Shown here piece after piece: positions 7,801 through 15,052 of a DNA stretch of 64,000 bases (position 1 is the first letter of the stretch; each line of letters starts with the position of its first letter). The position numbers and the translations under genes were made by a program. Source of the DNA: Microbacterium sp. A20 (GTDB lineage: Bacteria > Actinomycetota > Actinomycetes > Actinomycetales > Microbacteriaceae); assembly GCF_004794515.1 (NCBI RefSeq), contig NZ_SSDF01000052.1:1-64000 (forward strand), in the 5' to 3' direction. Below the pieces are notes generated by a model that saw nothing but the letters and a program-made list of their open reading frames with translations, ran no database searches and was not told the DNA's origin.

Positions 7801-8532
7801 ATCGAGGCTGCCGGCGTCACGCGCCATCGCTCCCGAGACGTCGGCGAAGGTCGACACCACCAGGCGCGGCTCCACCGAGAAGGTGTCGATCGAGCGGGTC
7901 AACACCCGCAGGTTGTCGATCACGGGTTGCGGCTTGAAGATCCCGCCGTCGTACGCGAGCGCTGCCAGCGATGCCGCATCGATCGACAGGCCGAAATGGT
8001 CCCGGGCGATGCGGACGAGTTCGGGATTGACTTCGAACGCCCCCTGGAGCTTGAGTTCGAAGTCGGAGTGATGCCGGCGGATCGCCAGCGGCCGCAGCAG
8101 AACCGGCGCGGCGAATCCTGCTCCGCCGATGCGCCACCGGGCGACTCCGACCGCCAGGTGCACCGCCTCGATTCCGCGGACCGTGCGCAGTTCGGTGTTC
8201 TTCGCCGTGATGCGCTCGGCGGCGAGACGCGCCGTGCGCAGACCCACCTCGTCGCGGAAGAGATTCGACAGGAGCGTCGATTTTCCGGTGATGAATTGCG
8301 GCAGGCTGCCGGGATGGGCCTTGGAGATGTCGATGCCCGATTCCGGGCTGTCGCGGAAGCTGACCAGCGGAGACGGGCCGCCGAGATCGGCCGCTTCCGC
8401 CCTCAACCGGGTGCGCTCAGCCTCGGCGGCATGGGCGATATCGACGCCGGTCGTGGTCTCGTGCAGATCGCCGATGGACACAGCAGCGTCCGCCGCTGTG
8501 TTCTCCGCAGTCTTGTCATCACGTCGCCACAC
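4813..8532 (-). CDS. SF1-helicase-like protein with degenerate ATPase motifs and a C-terminal Vsr-like nuclease domain
   Basis: A 1239-residue protein laid out like the UPF1-like SF1 helicases that carry a C-terminal REase_MTES_1575 (Vsr-like) domain. Key residues are altered. The P-loop at about residues 308-316 reads PGTGGTQT where PGTGKTQT is expected, so the catalytic Lys is Gly (codon GGA). The Walker B box at about 828-834 reads LLVDAAA in place of DEAS. GDPVTQRP (about 857) and the motif VI-like GMTRARR (about 1075) survive. The tail (about 1150-1239) has the nuclease-like ETLRLRPHVLRRLGW, but the acidic catalytic set is not clear. I infer a non-hydrolysing scaffold or DNA-binding paralog rather than a helicase. 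It starts at GTG 8532 with TAGGGT 6 bases upstream. A 68-residue partner overlaps its 3' end. Confidence 0.75.
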   Translation of the reverse strand: MWRRDDKTAENTAADAAVSIGDLHETTTGVDIAHAAEAERTRLRAEAADLGGPSPLVSFRDSPESGIDISKAHPGSLPQFITGKSTLLSNLFRDEVGLRTARLAAERITAKNTELRTVRGIEAVHLAVGVARWRIGGAGFAAPVLLRPLAIRRHHSDFELKLQGAFEVNPELVRIARDHFGLSIDAASLAALAYDGGIFKPQPVIDNLRVLTRSIDTFSVEPRLVVSTFADVSGAMARDAGSLDHVLLNALGGHVGDRERVTAPRATPHHTGPDDRAPASDNLLLDADAEQEAVLARIAAGHSLTVATLPGTGGTQTVINALGELVRGGKRVLVVSARRSTLDGVRHRLAGIGLDSLAISPASVRRDLVRAIGRNEKATAPKVSEVDDALVRLRTVLRDYRQALTAPIAGVNASVLDATRQLTRLASLPVPPSTTARLGTDALRRLAADRREAAEALAQAARLGEFRFGPNDSPWYGVTFTSTEAARAAHELAGRLHSDSVPALLERGYELIAQTHMRPFATIDELGEYLRLLQGIRDSLDRFSPTVFERPLGELIQAHGSRRDAPGLSGANRRRLRRLAKEYVRPGVHVTEMHEALLRIQTQRTQWQRYVEAGVAPEIPLGLADVYVAWQRVEAELAELDAALGRREPLASLPVARLVRTLAGLAAKSDVFENLVERAQLRDRLALLGLEPLLAELSVRHVAESQVGEELEFAWWQSLLERALQDNRALLGANTAVVDRLERDFRLVDEAHAAMAGPLLAWQLANQWRIAIVDEPQQSQHLRRALTQPAATTAQVVSAAPTLVDVLAPVWISSPYLVPEIPESVEFDTVLLVDAAAINLAEAAPAIRRARQVVAFGDPVTQRPTPFHIAVDPEDTWEAEVPFDDVSVFERLSELLPVMTLTRSYRAGGEDLAELINDAFYGGEIVSLPWAGSYLGRGSLTVDYVEGGTGTPDPVSGAVESPDAEVARVVTLVVEHAVHRPTESLMVVTASARHAERVRAAVTAAFAGRSDVADFVGRDTAEPFAVLTLEESVAESRDRVIFSLGFGLTKHGRVLSDFGDLSTPDGERLLTVGMTRARRSMVLVSSIRPSSFDDGRLEHGAATLMSILGGLAARGRDARLEDLADPLTLALARELRRLGASVDVDYRGLLPLVAQHGGKAVVIEPDPESRGESLRETLRLRPHVLRRLGWHYVRVHAFDLYSDPATVATRIAAVLGISDTVPRAENDTQPLDIADTPND

Positions 8533-8710
8533 AATGACACCCTAGGCGCGAGACCGGGCGAGCTGGGGTATCCCAGGCGGGTTTCCGCCGAATCTCCGCC
8601 CTCGAGAGCCGATCCACACTTCTCCTGCCCTGAGCCGATCAGCGTCATGTTCTCCACTCCGCCCGGGAGGCCGGCACTCCCCGCACAGCGATGCCGGTCA
8701 GGATGGTCGC

Positions 8711-9223
8711 ATGACGTTCCGCTATGACTTCGCCCCGACTCCGTTCGGCGACGCCCTCGCGGTGTTCTCGGACGAGGGCATCGTGCGATTCGACCTCTCC
8801 GAGTCCGAAGACCCGCTGGTGCCCTGGCTTCTCGAGGGCATCACCCGACAGCTGGGCACCGTTCCCGTCCCCGACCCCGGTGCCGCCGACGAGCTCGCAC
8901 ATCTTCTGGCCGACTATTTCGACGGTGATCCGGTGCGCTTCGACCAGCACCTCCGGCTCGACTGGCGGCTGGTGGATGGTTTCGCTCTTGCCGCACTGCA
9001 GACGATCTGCACGATCGAATGGGGCGAGACCATGAGCTACGGGGAGATCGCCGTCCGCGCCGGCCACCCCGGCGCGGCCCGCGCGGTCGGCACCGCGTGC
9101 AGGCTCACGCCGTTCTCGATCATCGTGCCGGTGCATCGCGTCGTACGGTCGGACGGAAGCATGGGCCAGTACGGCGCGCACCCGGAGCGCAAGCGATACC
9201 TGCTCGACCTCGAGGCCGGTTGA
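8711..9223 (+). CDS. Alkyltransferase-like protein (Ogt/MGMT family) without the active cysteine
   Basis: A 170-residue protein with the N-terminal ribonuclease-H-like domain and C-terminal DNA-binding domain of methylated-DNA-protein-cysteine methyltransferases (MSYGEIA, then the recognition helix AARAVGTACR). The invariant active site PCHRV is PVHRV (residues 140-144): the cysteine that accepts the alkyl group is Val141, codon GTG. The Asn of the preceding NP pair is also Thr (LTPF). It therefore cannot be a suicide methyltransferase. Alkyltransferase-like proteins with Trp or Ala at this site bind O6-alkylguanine and hand it to nucleotide excision repair, and I infer that kind of role. It diverges from the helicase-like gene across 178 bases. 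Confidence 0.85.
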   Translation: MTFRYDFAPTPFGDALAVFSDEGIVRFDLSESEDPLVPWLLEGITRQLGTVPVPDPGAADELAHLLADYFDGDPVRFDQHLRLDWRLVDGFALAALQTICTIEWGETMSYGEIAVRAGHPGAARAVGTACRLTPFSIIVPVHRVVRSDGSMGQYGAHPERKRYLLDLEAG

Positions 9224-9236
9224 GCGGAGCGGACGC

Positions 9237-9277
9237 AGACGTGGACCCGGCGAGTAGGCCGCCGGGTCCACGTCTTG
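9237..9277. terminator. Terminator between the alkyltransferase-like gene and actP
   Basis: A long stem AGACGTGGACCCGGCG / CGCCGGGTCCACGTCT lies between two converging genes. The T-rich tail (TTGCTC) is better on the plus strand, but the stem could serve both. Confidence 0.75.
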
Positions 9278-9305
9278 CTCGGGTCCGATCCTCCGGACCC
9301 CTCGG

Positions 9306-10943
9306 TCAGTGCTCGACTGCCTTCTCCGCGCCGAACCCCGTGAGGGAGCGCACTTCCATCTCGGCGGCGAGCTGCGGAGACTCCTTGCGGGAGCTCGTCA
9401 CCGTTCCGAGCCAGCCGAGAAGGAAGCCCAGCGGGATCGAGACGATCCCGGGGTTGTTGAGGGGCCATACGGCGATGTCGATCCCGGGGATCATCGATGT
9501 CGGCGTTCCGGAGAACACCGGCGACAGCATGATGAGCAGGATCGCCGAGCCGAGCCCGCCGTACATGCTCCACACCGCGCCGCGCGTCGTGAAGCGGCGC
9601 CAGAAGAGCGAGTAGAGGATGGTCGGCAGGTTGGCGGAGGCGGCGACGGCGAAAGCGAGCGCGACGAGGAACGCGATGTTCTGCCCCTGCGCTCCGATGC
9701 CACCGAGGATCGCCAGGATGCCGATCACGATCACCGTGCGACGGGCCACCCGAACCTCGCCGTTCGGGTCGGCTTCCACCGGGTTGCCGGCAGCATCCTT
9801 GCGCCCCTTCTGGATCACGTTCGCGTAGATGTCATGCGCGAACGATGCGGCCGCCGTGATCGTCAGCCCCGCGACCACCGCGAGGATCGTCGCGAAGGCC
9901 ACAGCGGAGATGAAGCCCAACAGCACCGGACCGCCAAGCCGGAGCGCGAGCAGCGGCGCCGCGGAGTTGACGCCGCCAGGAGCGGCCGCGATCACATCCG
10001 CCCCGACCAGTGCGCCGGCACCGTAGCCGAGTACGAGGGTCAGCAGGTAGAAGCCGCCGATGAGCCAGATCGCCCAGACGACCGAGCGACGTGCCTCCTT
10101 CGCCGTCGGCACCGTGTAGAAGCGCATGAGCACGTGCGGCAGGCCCGCGGTCCCGAGCACCAGCGCCATGCCGAGGGACAGGAAGTCCCACGGGTTCGCG
10201 CCGTACTGCAGCCCCGGAGCCAGGATCGCATCGCCCTTGTCGGAGTTCGCCACGGCGGCCTCGAGAAGGGTGTTCAGGCTGAACCCGTTGATCGCGAGCA
10301 CCCAGATCGTCATGCCGACGGCACCGCCGATCAGCAGGACCGCCTTCACGATCTGCACCCAGGTGGTTCCCTTCATCCCGCCGATCAAGACGTAGACGAT
10401 CATCAGCAGTCCGACCACGGCGATCACGATCGACTGGCCGAGCCGTCCGTCGATGCCGAGCAGCAACGACACCAGCCCACCTGCGCCGGCCATCTGCGCG
10501 AGCAGATAGAAGAAGCACACGGCGAGCGTCGTGATCGCGGCCGCCATGCGCACCGGCCGCTGCTTCAGACGGAACGACAGCACATCCGCCATCGTGAACT
10601 TCCCGGTGTTGCGCATCAGTTCCGCCACCAGCAGCAGCGCGACGAGCCAGGCGACCAGGAAACCGATCGAATAGAGGAAGCCGTCGTAGCCGTTGATCGC
10701 GATGGCGCCGCAGATGCCGAGGAAGGACGCCGCGGACAGATAGTCACCGGCGATGGCGAATCCGTTCTGCGGTCCCGTGAAAGAACGGCCGGCCGCGTAG
10801 TAATCGGCAGCCGTCTTGTTGTTGCGGCTGGCGCGTATGACGATGAAAAGCGTCACCGCGACGAAAGCCAGGAAGATCGAGATGTTGAAGACGGGATTGA
10901 TTTCGAGAGCGACCGGATCGACCGCCGTGCGGATCGCGTTCAT
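9306..10943 (-). CDS. actP: Cation/acetate symporter (sodium:solute symporter family)
   Basis: A 545-residue transporter with about 13 membrane segments, of the SSS family ActP/MctC group. These take up acetate, propionate or pyruvate with a cation. The family fingerprint near the N-terminus (AADYYAAGR, then AGDYLSAASFLG) is present. It overlaps the upstream DUF485 gene by 4 bases (ATGA), the standard pairing for this family. The two genes diverge from a RamA-like LuxR regulator; in Corynebacterium glutamicum RamA activates the homologous pair, so acetate-responsive control is likely. Confidence 0.9.
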   Translation of the reverse strand: MNAIRTAVDPVALEINPVFNISIFLAFVAVTLFIVIRASRNNKTAADYYAAGRSFTGPQNGFAIAGDYLSAASFLGICGAIAINGYDGFLYSIGFLVAWLVALLLVAELMRNTGKFTMADVLSFRLKQRPVRMAAAITTLAVCFFYLLAQMAGAGGLVSLLLGIDGRLGQSIVIAVVGLLMIVYVLIGGMKGTTWVQIVKAVLLIGGAVGMTIWVLAINGFSLNTLLEAAVANSDKGDAILAPGLQYGANPWDFLSLGMALVLGTAGLPHVLMRFYTVPTAKEARRSVVWAIWLIGGFYLLTLVLGYGAGALVGADVIAAAPGGVNSAAPLLALRLGGPVLLGFISAVAFATILAVVAGLTITAAASFAHDIYANVIQKGRKDAAGNPVEADPNGEVRVARRTVIVIGILAILGGIGAQGQNIAFLVALAFAVAASANLPTILYSLFWRRFTTRGAVWSMYGGLGSAILLIMLSPVFSGTPTSMIPGIDIAVWPLNNPGIVSIPLGFLLGWLGTVTSSRKESPQLAAEMEVRSLTGFGAEKAVEH

Positions 10944-11287
10944 GCGTTCTCCTGCGCCTTCTCGAGTTCTTCACGGATCTCCGTCGCCAGCGGATCGAGC
11001 TTTCGATTGGCGAACGAGACGTACGCCATCGTTATGCCGAACGTGGTGACGAACTGTCCGAGACCGAGGAGGAGCCCGACGGTGATATCGCCCCACACCC
11101 GTTGCCCCATGAACTCGGGAGCGAATGCGGCAAGAAGTACGTAGGCGAAATACCACAACAGGAAAAACACGGCTAGCGGAAAGATGAACGATCTCTGGGT
11201 GCGTTTCAAACTCTGGAACCGTGGAGACTGCTCGACGGCGATGTAGTCGATCCGACCGTTCGAATCGGCGTGCGTCTGATCACTCAT
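10940..11287 (-). CDS. DUF485 membrane protein, partner of the acetate symporter
   Basis: A 115-residue protein with two membrane segments (about residues 37-60 and 75-97) and the typical DUF485 ending LDPLATEIREEL. Family members are almost always encoded just before an SSS acetate transporter and are thought to be its accessory subunit. The ATG at 11287 is chosen over a longer frame because GGAGG lies 4 bases upstream. Its stop overlaps the start of actP. Confidence 0.88.
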   Translation of the reverse strand: MSDQTHADSNGRIDYIAVEQSPRFQSLKRTQRSFIFPLAVFFLLWYFAYVLLAAFAPEFMGQRVWGDITVGLLLGLGQFVTTFGITMAYVSFANRKLDPLATEIREELEKAQENA

Positions 11288-11395
11288 GGGGCCTCCTTGC
11301 CACATGTCCGGTCCCCGCGCAGTGGCACTGCGCGGATGCTAAAGTCGACGCTACGAAACGGGGAACGCAGTCGTCACCCCCGGAAGTAGGTAGTT

Positions 11396-12253
11396 GTGAG
11401 CGCACCAGTCCCTCTCGGATCCGAGTCGGAGCTCGTCGCCCAGGCGGTGCGAGAGCTCGCCCGGCGAACACGTTTCCCTGTCGCGTTCGGTGGCCTCATC
11501 GAAGAGGGCGTCGTGAGCGTGACCAGCATCGTCGGCGCCCGAACGCGATCGCTGGACGGGCTGCGGGTGCGACCGGAGCGCGGTCTCGGCGGGCGGGCGA
11601 TGATGGAACTCCGCCCCCGGATGACGAGCGACTACGGCTCGTCGCAACAGATCACCCACGACTACGACGTCTTCGTCCTCGGCGAAGGGCTGCGCACGCT
11701 CCTCGCGCTCCCGATCGTCGTGCACGGACGGTCCCGTGGTGTGCTCTATGCCGGCGCGTGGAACGAAGAACAGGTAGGCGGCATCACGACCGCGCCTGCA
11801 ATGCAGGTGGCGCAGTCCGTCGCCGATGAACTGCGGATCCGCGACGAGGTGCAACGGCGGCTGGAGGCGAGTCCGCTCGCAAGTGACGTCGTGGCGCCCC
11901 CGCAACGAGAGGCGCTCCGGGAGAGCTTCGCCGAATTGCGCAGTATCGCGGCTTCCGTCGACGACGCGGCGATACGCGCTCGGATCGCGGAGGTCGAGCG
12001 TCGCCTCGTCGCTCTCGCCGCGGACGCGGCGCCCGCGACGACCGCTCCTGTTCCGACCGTCCACCTCTCGCCGCGTGAGACCGACGTGCTCGCGTGCGCC
12101 GCACTGGGATCGACCAACGCGGAGATCGCCGCACAACTCGGACTGCGCGAAGGCACGGTCAAGGCATACCTCGGTACCGCGATGTCGAAACTCGACGCTT
12201 CCACGCGTCATGCAGCCGTCACCCGGGCGCGGCGTGCGGGGCTCCTTCCCTGA
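11396..12253 (+). CDS. LuxR-family regulator with GAF-like domain, RamA-like
   Basis: A 285-residue regulator with a GAF-like sensory domain (about residues 15-150) and a C-terminal LuxR helix-turn-helix (about 223-280; LSPRETDVLACAALGSTN, then EGTVKAYLGTAMSKL). Architecture and length match RamA of C. glutamicum (about 282 residues), the activator of acetate metabolism. It diverges from the actP operon, which supports that role by inference. It starts at GTG 11396; no receiver domain is present. A different LuxR-type regulator of unrelated ligand specificity cannot be ruled out. Confidence 0.75.
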   Translation: MSAPVPLGSESELVAQAVRELARRTRFPVAFGGLIEEGVVSVTSIVGARTRSLDGLRVRPERGLGGRAMMELRPRMTSDYGSSQQITHDYDVFVLGEGLRTLLALPIVVHGRSRGVLYAGAWNEEQVGGITTAPAMQVAQSVADELRIRDEVQRRLEASPLASDVVAPPQREALRESFAELRSIAASVDDAAIRARIAEVERRLVALAADAAPATTAPVPTVHLSPRETDVLACAALGSTNAEIAAQLGLREGTVKAYLGTAMSKLDASTRHAAVTRARRAGLLP

Positions 12254-12295
12254 GCCCATCGACGAAGTGAATCATGACGGTGCGATATTCAATTC

Positions 12296-12324
12296 TTGTC
12301 GCATTGCGCTTATGCGGGTAAAGT
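12296..12324 (+). promoter_or_regulatory. lsr2 promoter, apparently leaderless
   Basis: TTGTCG (12296-12301) and TAAAGT (12319-12324) are 17 bases apart, and the lsr2 ATG begins 8 bases after the hexamer. Transcription would therefore start at or beside the A of the start codon. No ribosome binding site is present. The surrounding intergenic stretch is unusually AT-rich for this genome, as expected if Lsr2 binds its own promoter. Confidence 0.6.
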
Positions 12325-12331
12325 CACTCGC

Positions 12332-12679
12332 ATGGCGAGACGAATTGTGCACCAGCTGGTCGACGATATCGATGGCAGCGTCCTGGAAGTCGGAGAGGGC
12401 GAGACCGTGCATTTCTCGGTCAACGGCACTTCCTACGAGATCGACTTGAATGCCGCGCACGCGGAGGAATTGCGAAAGGCGCTCGAGCCGTATATCGCCG
12501 CGGGCCGTCGCGCCGGCTCCTCCAGCACCGCACGTACTTCTTCTTCTTCTCGCAAGCGACCGGCGCGCAACCCTGAGGTCGCAGCCATCCGTGCGTGGGC
12601 CAACGAGAACGGCTACACGCTCTCCGAGCGAGGACGCATCCCGGCCCCGATCCTGGACGCGTACAAGGCAGCGCACTGA
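12332..12679 (+). CDS. lsr2: Lsr2-family nucleoid-associated protein
   Basis: A 115-residue histone-like protein that bridges AT-rich DNA and silences foreign genes, the actinobacterial counterpart of H-NS. Residues 1-60 (MARRIVHQLVDDIDG, then SYEIDLNAAHAEELR) form the dimerisation domain. A Ser/Arg-rich linker with SSSRKRPAR leads to the DNA-binding domain, whose RGR motif (SERGRIPAPI) near the C-terminus inserts into the minor groove. The ATG at 12332 gives the canonical MARR start; an upstream in-frame start would lie inside the promoter. Confidence 0.95.
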   Translation: MARRIVHQLVDDIDGSVLEVGEGETVHFSVNGTSYEIDLNAAHAEELRKALEPYIAAGRRAGSSSTARTSSSSRKRPARNPEVAAIRAWANENGYTLSERGRIPAPILDAYKAAH

Positions 12680-12706
12680 GTTCGGCCCCTCGCGGGCCGA
12701 ACTGTC
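12679..12706. terminator. Bidirectional terminator between lsr2 and the MarR gene
   Basis: The inverted repeat AGTTCGGCCC / GGGCCGAACT with loop CTCGC occupies the 27-base gap between the converging lsr2 and marR genes. The T-run is weak. Confidence 0.6.
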
Positions 12707-13357
12707 TCAGTCGGACGTCTGCTGTAACCAGGCTTCGTCGCGCAGCGTGATCTCGTCCGTCATGTCCGTGAGGAATCGGATCACGACATCTCGTTCCGAA
12801 GGGGACAGACGGGCGGCGGCATAGAACCGCTTGGCCTGCTGCCGACCGACGGTCTCCATCGCCGCGAGCCGCGTCTCCTTCGTGATGCTGATGCTGAGCG
12901 CCCTTCGGTCGGTCGGGTGGGGTGCGCGCGTGATATGCCCGCCCTTCTCGAGCCGATCGAGCAGCTTGGTGGTCGCAGCCGTCGACACGTCCAGGTGGTG
13001 CGCGATTCCGCCGGGCGTCGCGACCAGGTTCCGGTTCGCGCACACGATCAGATAGTGCAGCGCGCGCATGTCCGTCTCGTTCAACCGCATGTAGCGCCGC
13101 GAGGCCTGAGAGAGAGTCTGCTCGGCTTCTCGCAGCCCCGCGAGCGACTCCATCAGGCGCGCGATCTGCCGTAGCTCCTCCGGCGGCACGCCCGTTCGGT
13201 CGACCAGCGCGCTTCGAGGGTCGCTGGATTCCACGTCGTAGATCGCGGCGTGGCTCAAGCCGTCCGGCGTGCGGTCGGCCCCGCTCATATCGCCGTCTCC
13301 GGGCGGATCCGTCGCCTGCGACCCCGCGTGCGGGGTGGTGCCGGGCTCGGTGTCCAT
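12707..13357 (-). CDS. MarR-family regulator of the carotenoid operon, CrtR-like
   Basis: A 216-residue winged-helix regulator. After a variable N-terminus of about 65 residues, the MarR domain shows the recognition helix region HHLDVSTAATTKLLDRLEKGG and the wing THPTDRRA-type sequence (APHPTDRRALSISIT). It is encoded divergently from idi-crtE, exactly as crtR is in C. glutamicum, where this MarR protein represses the crt operon and is released by GGPP. I infer the same function. The start at 13357 is favoured over ATG 13288 because TAACAT lies 6 bases upstream, the leaderless pattern seen elsewhere here. Confidence 0.8.
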   Translation of the reverse strand: MDTEPGTTPHAGSQATDPPGDGDMSGADRTPDGLSHAAIYDVESSDPRSALVDRTGVPPEELRQIARLMESLAGLREAEQTLSQASRRYMRLNETDMRALHYLIVCANRNLVATPGGIAHHLDVSTAATTKLLDRLEKGGHITRAPHPTDRRALSISITKETRLAAMETVGRQQAKRFYAAARLSPSERDVVIRFLTDMTDEITLRDEAWLQQTSD

Positions 13358-13386
13358 GCGATCATGTTACACACCCACAGTTTCAT

Positions 13387-13413
13387 GCTAAGTTGACTAC
13401 TCACCAAGTTAGC
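13387..13413. promoter_or_regulatory. Inverted repeat between the MarR gene and idi, candidate CrtR operator
   Basis: GCTAAGTTG (13387-13395) and CAAGTTAGC (13405-13413) are 9-base arms with one mismatch and a 9-base spacer, centred in the divergent intergenic region. A TTGACT overlapping the left arm could be the -35 of the idi-crt operon. Size and position suit a MarR dimer. This is inference from symmetry and position only. Confidence 0.55.
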
Positions 13414-13444
13414 AATCTTGAGAGGCTCGGAAAAGGGAGATGCC

Positions 13445-13966
13445 ATGGACTACGTGACCCTCCTGGCCGAAGACGGAAGTGCGGTCGGCACGTTGCCGAA
13501 GAGCGACGTGCACACGAGCGACACCCCGCTGCATCTCGCCTTCTCCTGCTATGTCCTCGACTCCAGTGGGCGTCTGCTGGTGACCCGCCGGTCCCTCGCG
13601 AAGCGGACATGGCCCGGCGTCTGGACGAACAGCTTCTGCGGCCATCCGCGCCCCGACGAGGAGATGGTCGACGCCGTTCGGCGGCGCGGCCTCGATGAAC
13701 TCGGCATCCGACTCTCCGACATCCGCCTCGCATTGCCCGACTACCGCTACCGCGCCGTCGATGCGAGCGGGATCGTCGAGAACGAGATGTGCCCCGTGCA
13801 CGTCGCGATCATCGATGGGCAGCCCACGGCCGATCCGGACGAGGTGTCCGAGTGGGCGTGGGTGGAAGTTTCCGACCTGATCGAAGCCGTCACACACGCA
13901 CCGTTCGCCTTCAGCCCGTGGCTCGTCGAGCAGCTTCCGCAACTGCAACGGCTCGGCAAGGTCTGA
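13445..13966 (+). CDS. idi: Isopentenyl-diphosphate delta-isomerase, type I
   Basis: A 173-residue Nudix-fold enzyme that interconverts IPP and DMAPP, supplying the allylic primer for carotenoid synthesis. The active-site Cys lies in NSFCGHP and the catalytic Glu in ENEMCPVH. The Nudix-like helix follows CGHPRPDEEMVDA. The ATG at 13445 has GGGAG upstream; the frame opens earlier at 13418 without support. It is the first gene of the carotenoid operon, 3 bases before crtE, an arrangement that couples precursor supply to pigment synthesis. Confidence 0.93.
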   Translation: MDYVTLLAEDGSAVGTLPKSDVHTSDTPLHLAFSCYVLDSSGRLLVTRRSLAKRTWPGVWTNSFCGHPRPDEEMVDAVRRRGLDELGIRLSDIRLALPDYRYRAVDASGIVENEMCPVHVAIIDGQPTADPDEVSEWAWVEVSDLIEAVTHAPFAFSPWLVEQLPQLQRLGKV

Positions 13967-13969
13967 GCC

Positions 13970-15052
13970 ATGAGCGCGACGGCGACGGAAGAAGCACTCG
14001 GGACGCAGATCGAAGCAGCGTTGCGGCAACGTTTCTCTGCCCACACCGCGGCGGCGGAGAAGTACGGCCCCGAGTTCACGGAGCTCTGGGCAGTGGCGGC
14101 TGAGCACGCCCTCGGCGGCAAACTGATCCGACCGCGACTGCTCGTCGATTTGGTGCAGGCGCTCTCGCCGACACCGCTCTCCGCAGAGGCGAGCAGAGCC
14201 GCGATCGATGTCGCGGCCGAGGTCGAGTTGCTGCACTTCGCGTTCCTCCTGCACGACGACGTCATCGACGGAGACCTCATCCGACGGCGCGGCCCGAACC
14301 TCATCGGCGCTCTCGTCGCCGATCACCCCGAAGCCCCGGCCGAGTCCGCACTGCACTGGGCGCGCTCGAGCGCGATTCTCCTCGGAGATCTCCTCTTGAC
14401 CGCGGCGGTGCTCGGGTTCGCGAGGGTGGAAGTCCCGGCACAAGCCCGCGATCGTCTGCTCTCGCTGTTGGAGCAGACCATCCTCGAGACGGTCGCCGGC
14501 GAGCATGCCGATGTCGCTCTCAGCGACGGCATCATCACTCCTGATCTGCGGACGATCCTCGCGACCAGCGCCTACAAGACGGCGACGTATTCCTTCGTAC
14601 TCCCTCTGCGCGCCGCGGCTGTGCTGGCCGGGTCGTCGTCGGCGACCGAGCAGCGACTCACGGCGATCGGCCGACACCTCGGACTCGCGTATCAGCTGCA
14701 GGACGACCTGCTCTCCGTGTTCGGCGACCCCGATGAGCACGGGAAGGACCCCTTCTCCGACCTCCGGGAAGGAAAGGAGACCGCGATCATCTCGTACGCC
14801 CGCATGACGAGTCATTGGGAGGGGATCGAAGAGCACTTCGGCAGACCCGATCTCAGCGGTGCAGACGGCTCGCGCGCCCGCGATCGACTGCGCGAGTGCG
14901 GCGCCGAGGCGTTCGTGCGCGGGCTCGTCAGCGAGCACCTCGAGGCCGCAGCGACCGTCCTCGGCGATGCAGAGTCCGCGGGCATCCTCCCGACGTCTGC
15001 CGCGCGGACGATCCGCGCGCTGGCTTCCCGTGTCGACGGTCGCGAGCGATGA
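13970..15052 (+). CDS. crtE: Geranylgeranyl diphosphate synthase (polyprenyl synthetase)
   Basis: A 360-residue trans-prenyltransferase that builds GGPP from IPP and an allylic diphosphate. The first aspartate-rich motif is HDDVIDGDLIRRRG (about residues 92-105) and the second is YQLQDDLLSVFGD (about 242-254). The GGKLIRP motif lies near residue 45. Family and context give crtE with confidence; exact chain length cannot be read from sequence alone. It overlaps crtB by 4 bases. Confidence 0.9.
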   Translation: MSATATEEALGTQIEAALRQRFSAHTAAAEKYGPEFTELWAVAAEHALGGKLIRPRLLVDLVQALSPTPLSAEASRAAIDVAAEVELLHFAFLLHDDVIDGDLIRRRGPNLIGALVADHPEAPAESALHWARSSAILLGDLLLTAAVLGFARVEVPAQARDRLLSLLEQTILETVAGEHADVALSDGIITPDLRTILATSAYKTATYSFVLPLRAAAVLAGSSSATEQRLTAIGRHLGLAYQLQDDLLSVFGDPDEHGKDPFSDLREGKETAIISYARMTSHWEGIEEHFGRPDLSGADGSRARDRLRECGAEAFVRGLVSEHLEAAATVLGDAESAGILPTSAARTIRALASRVDGRER

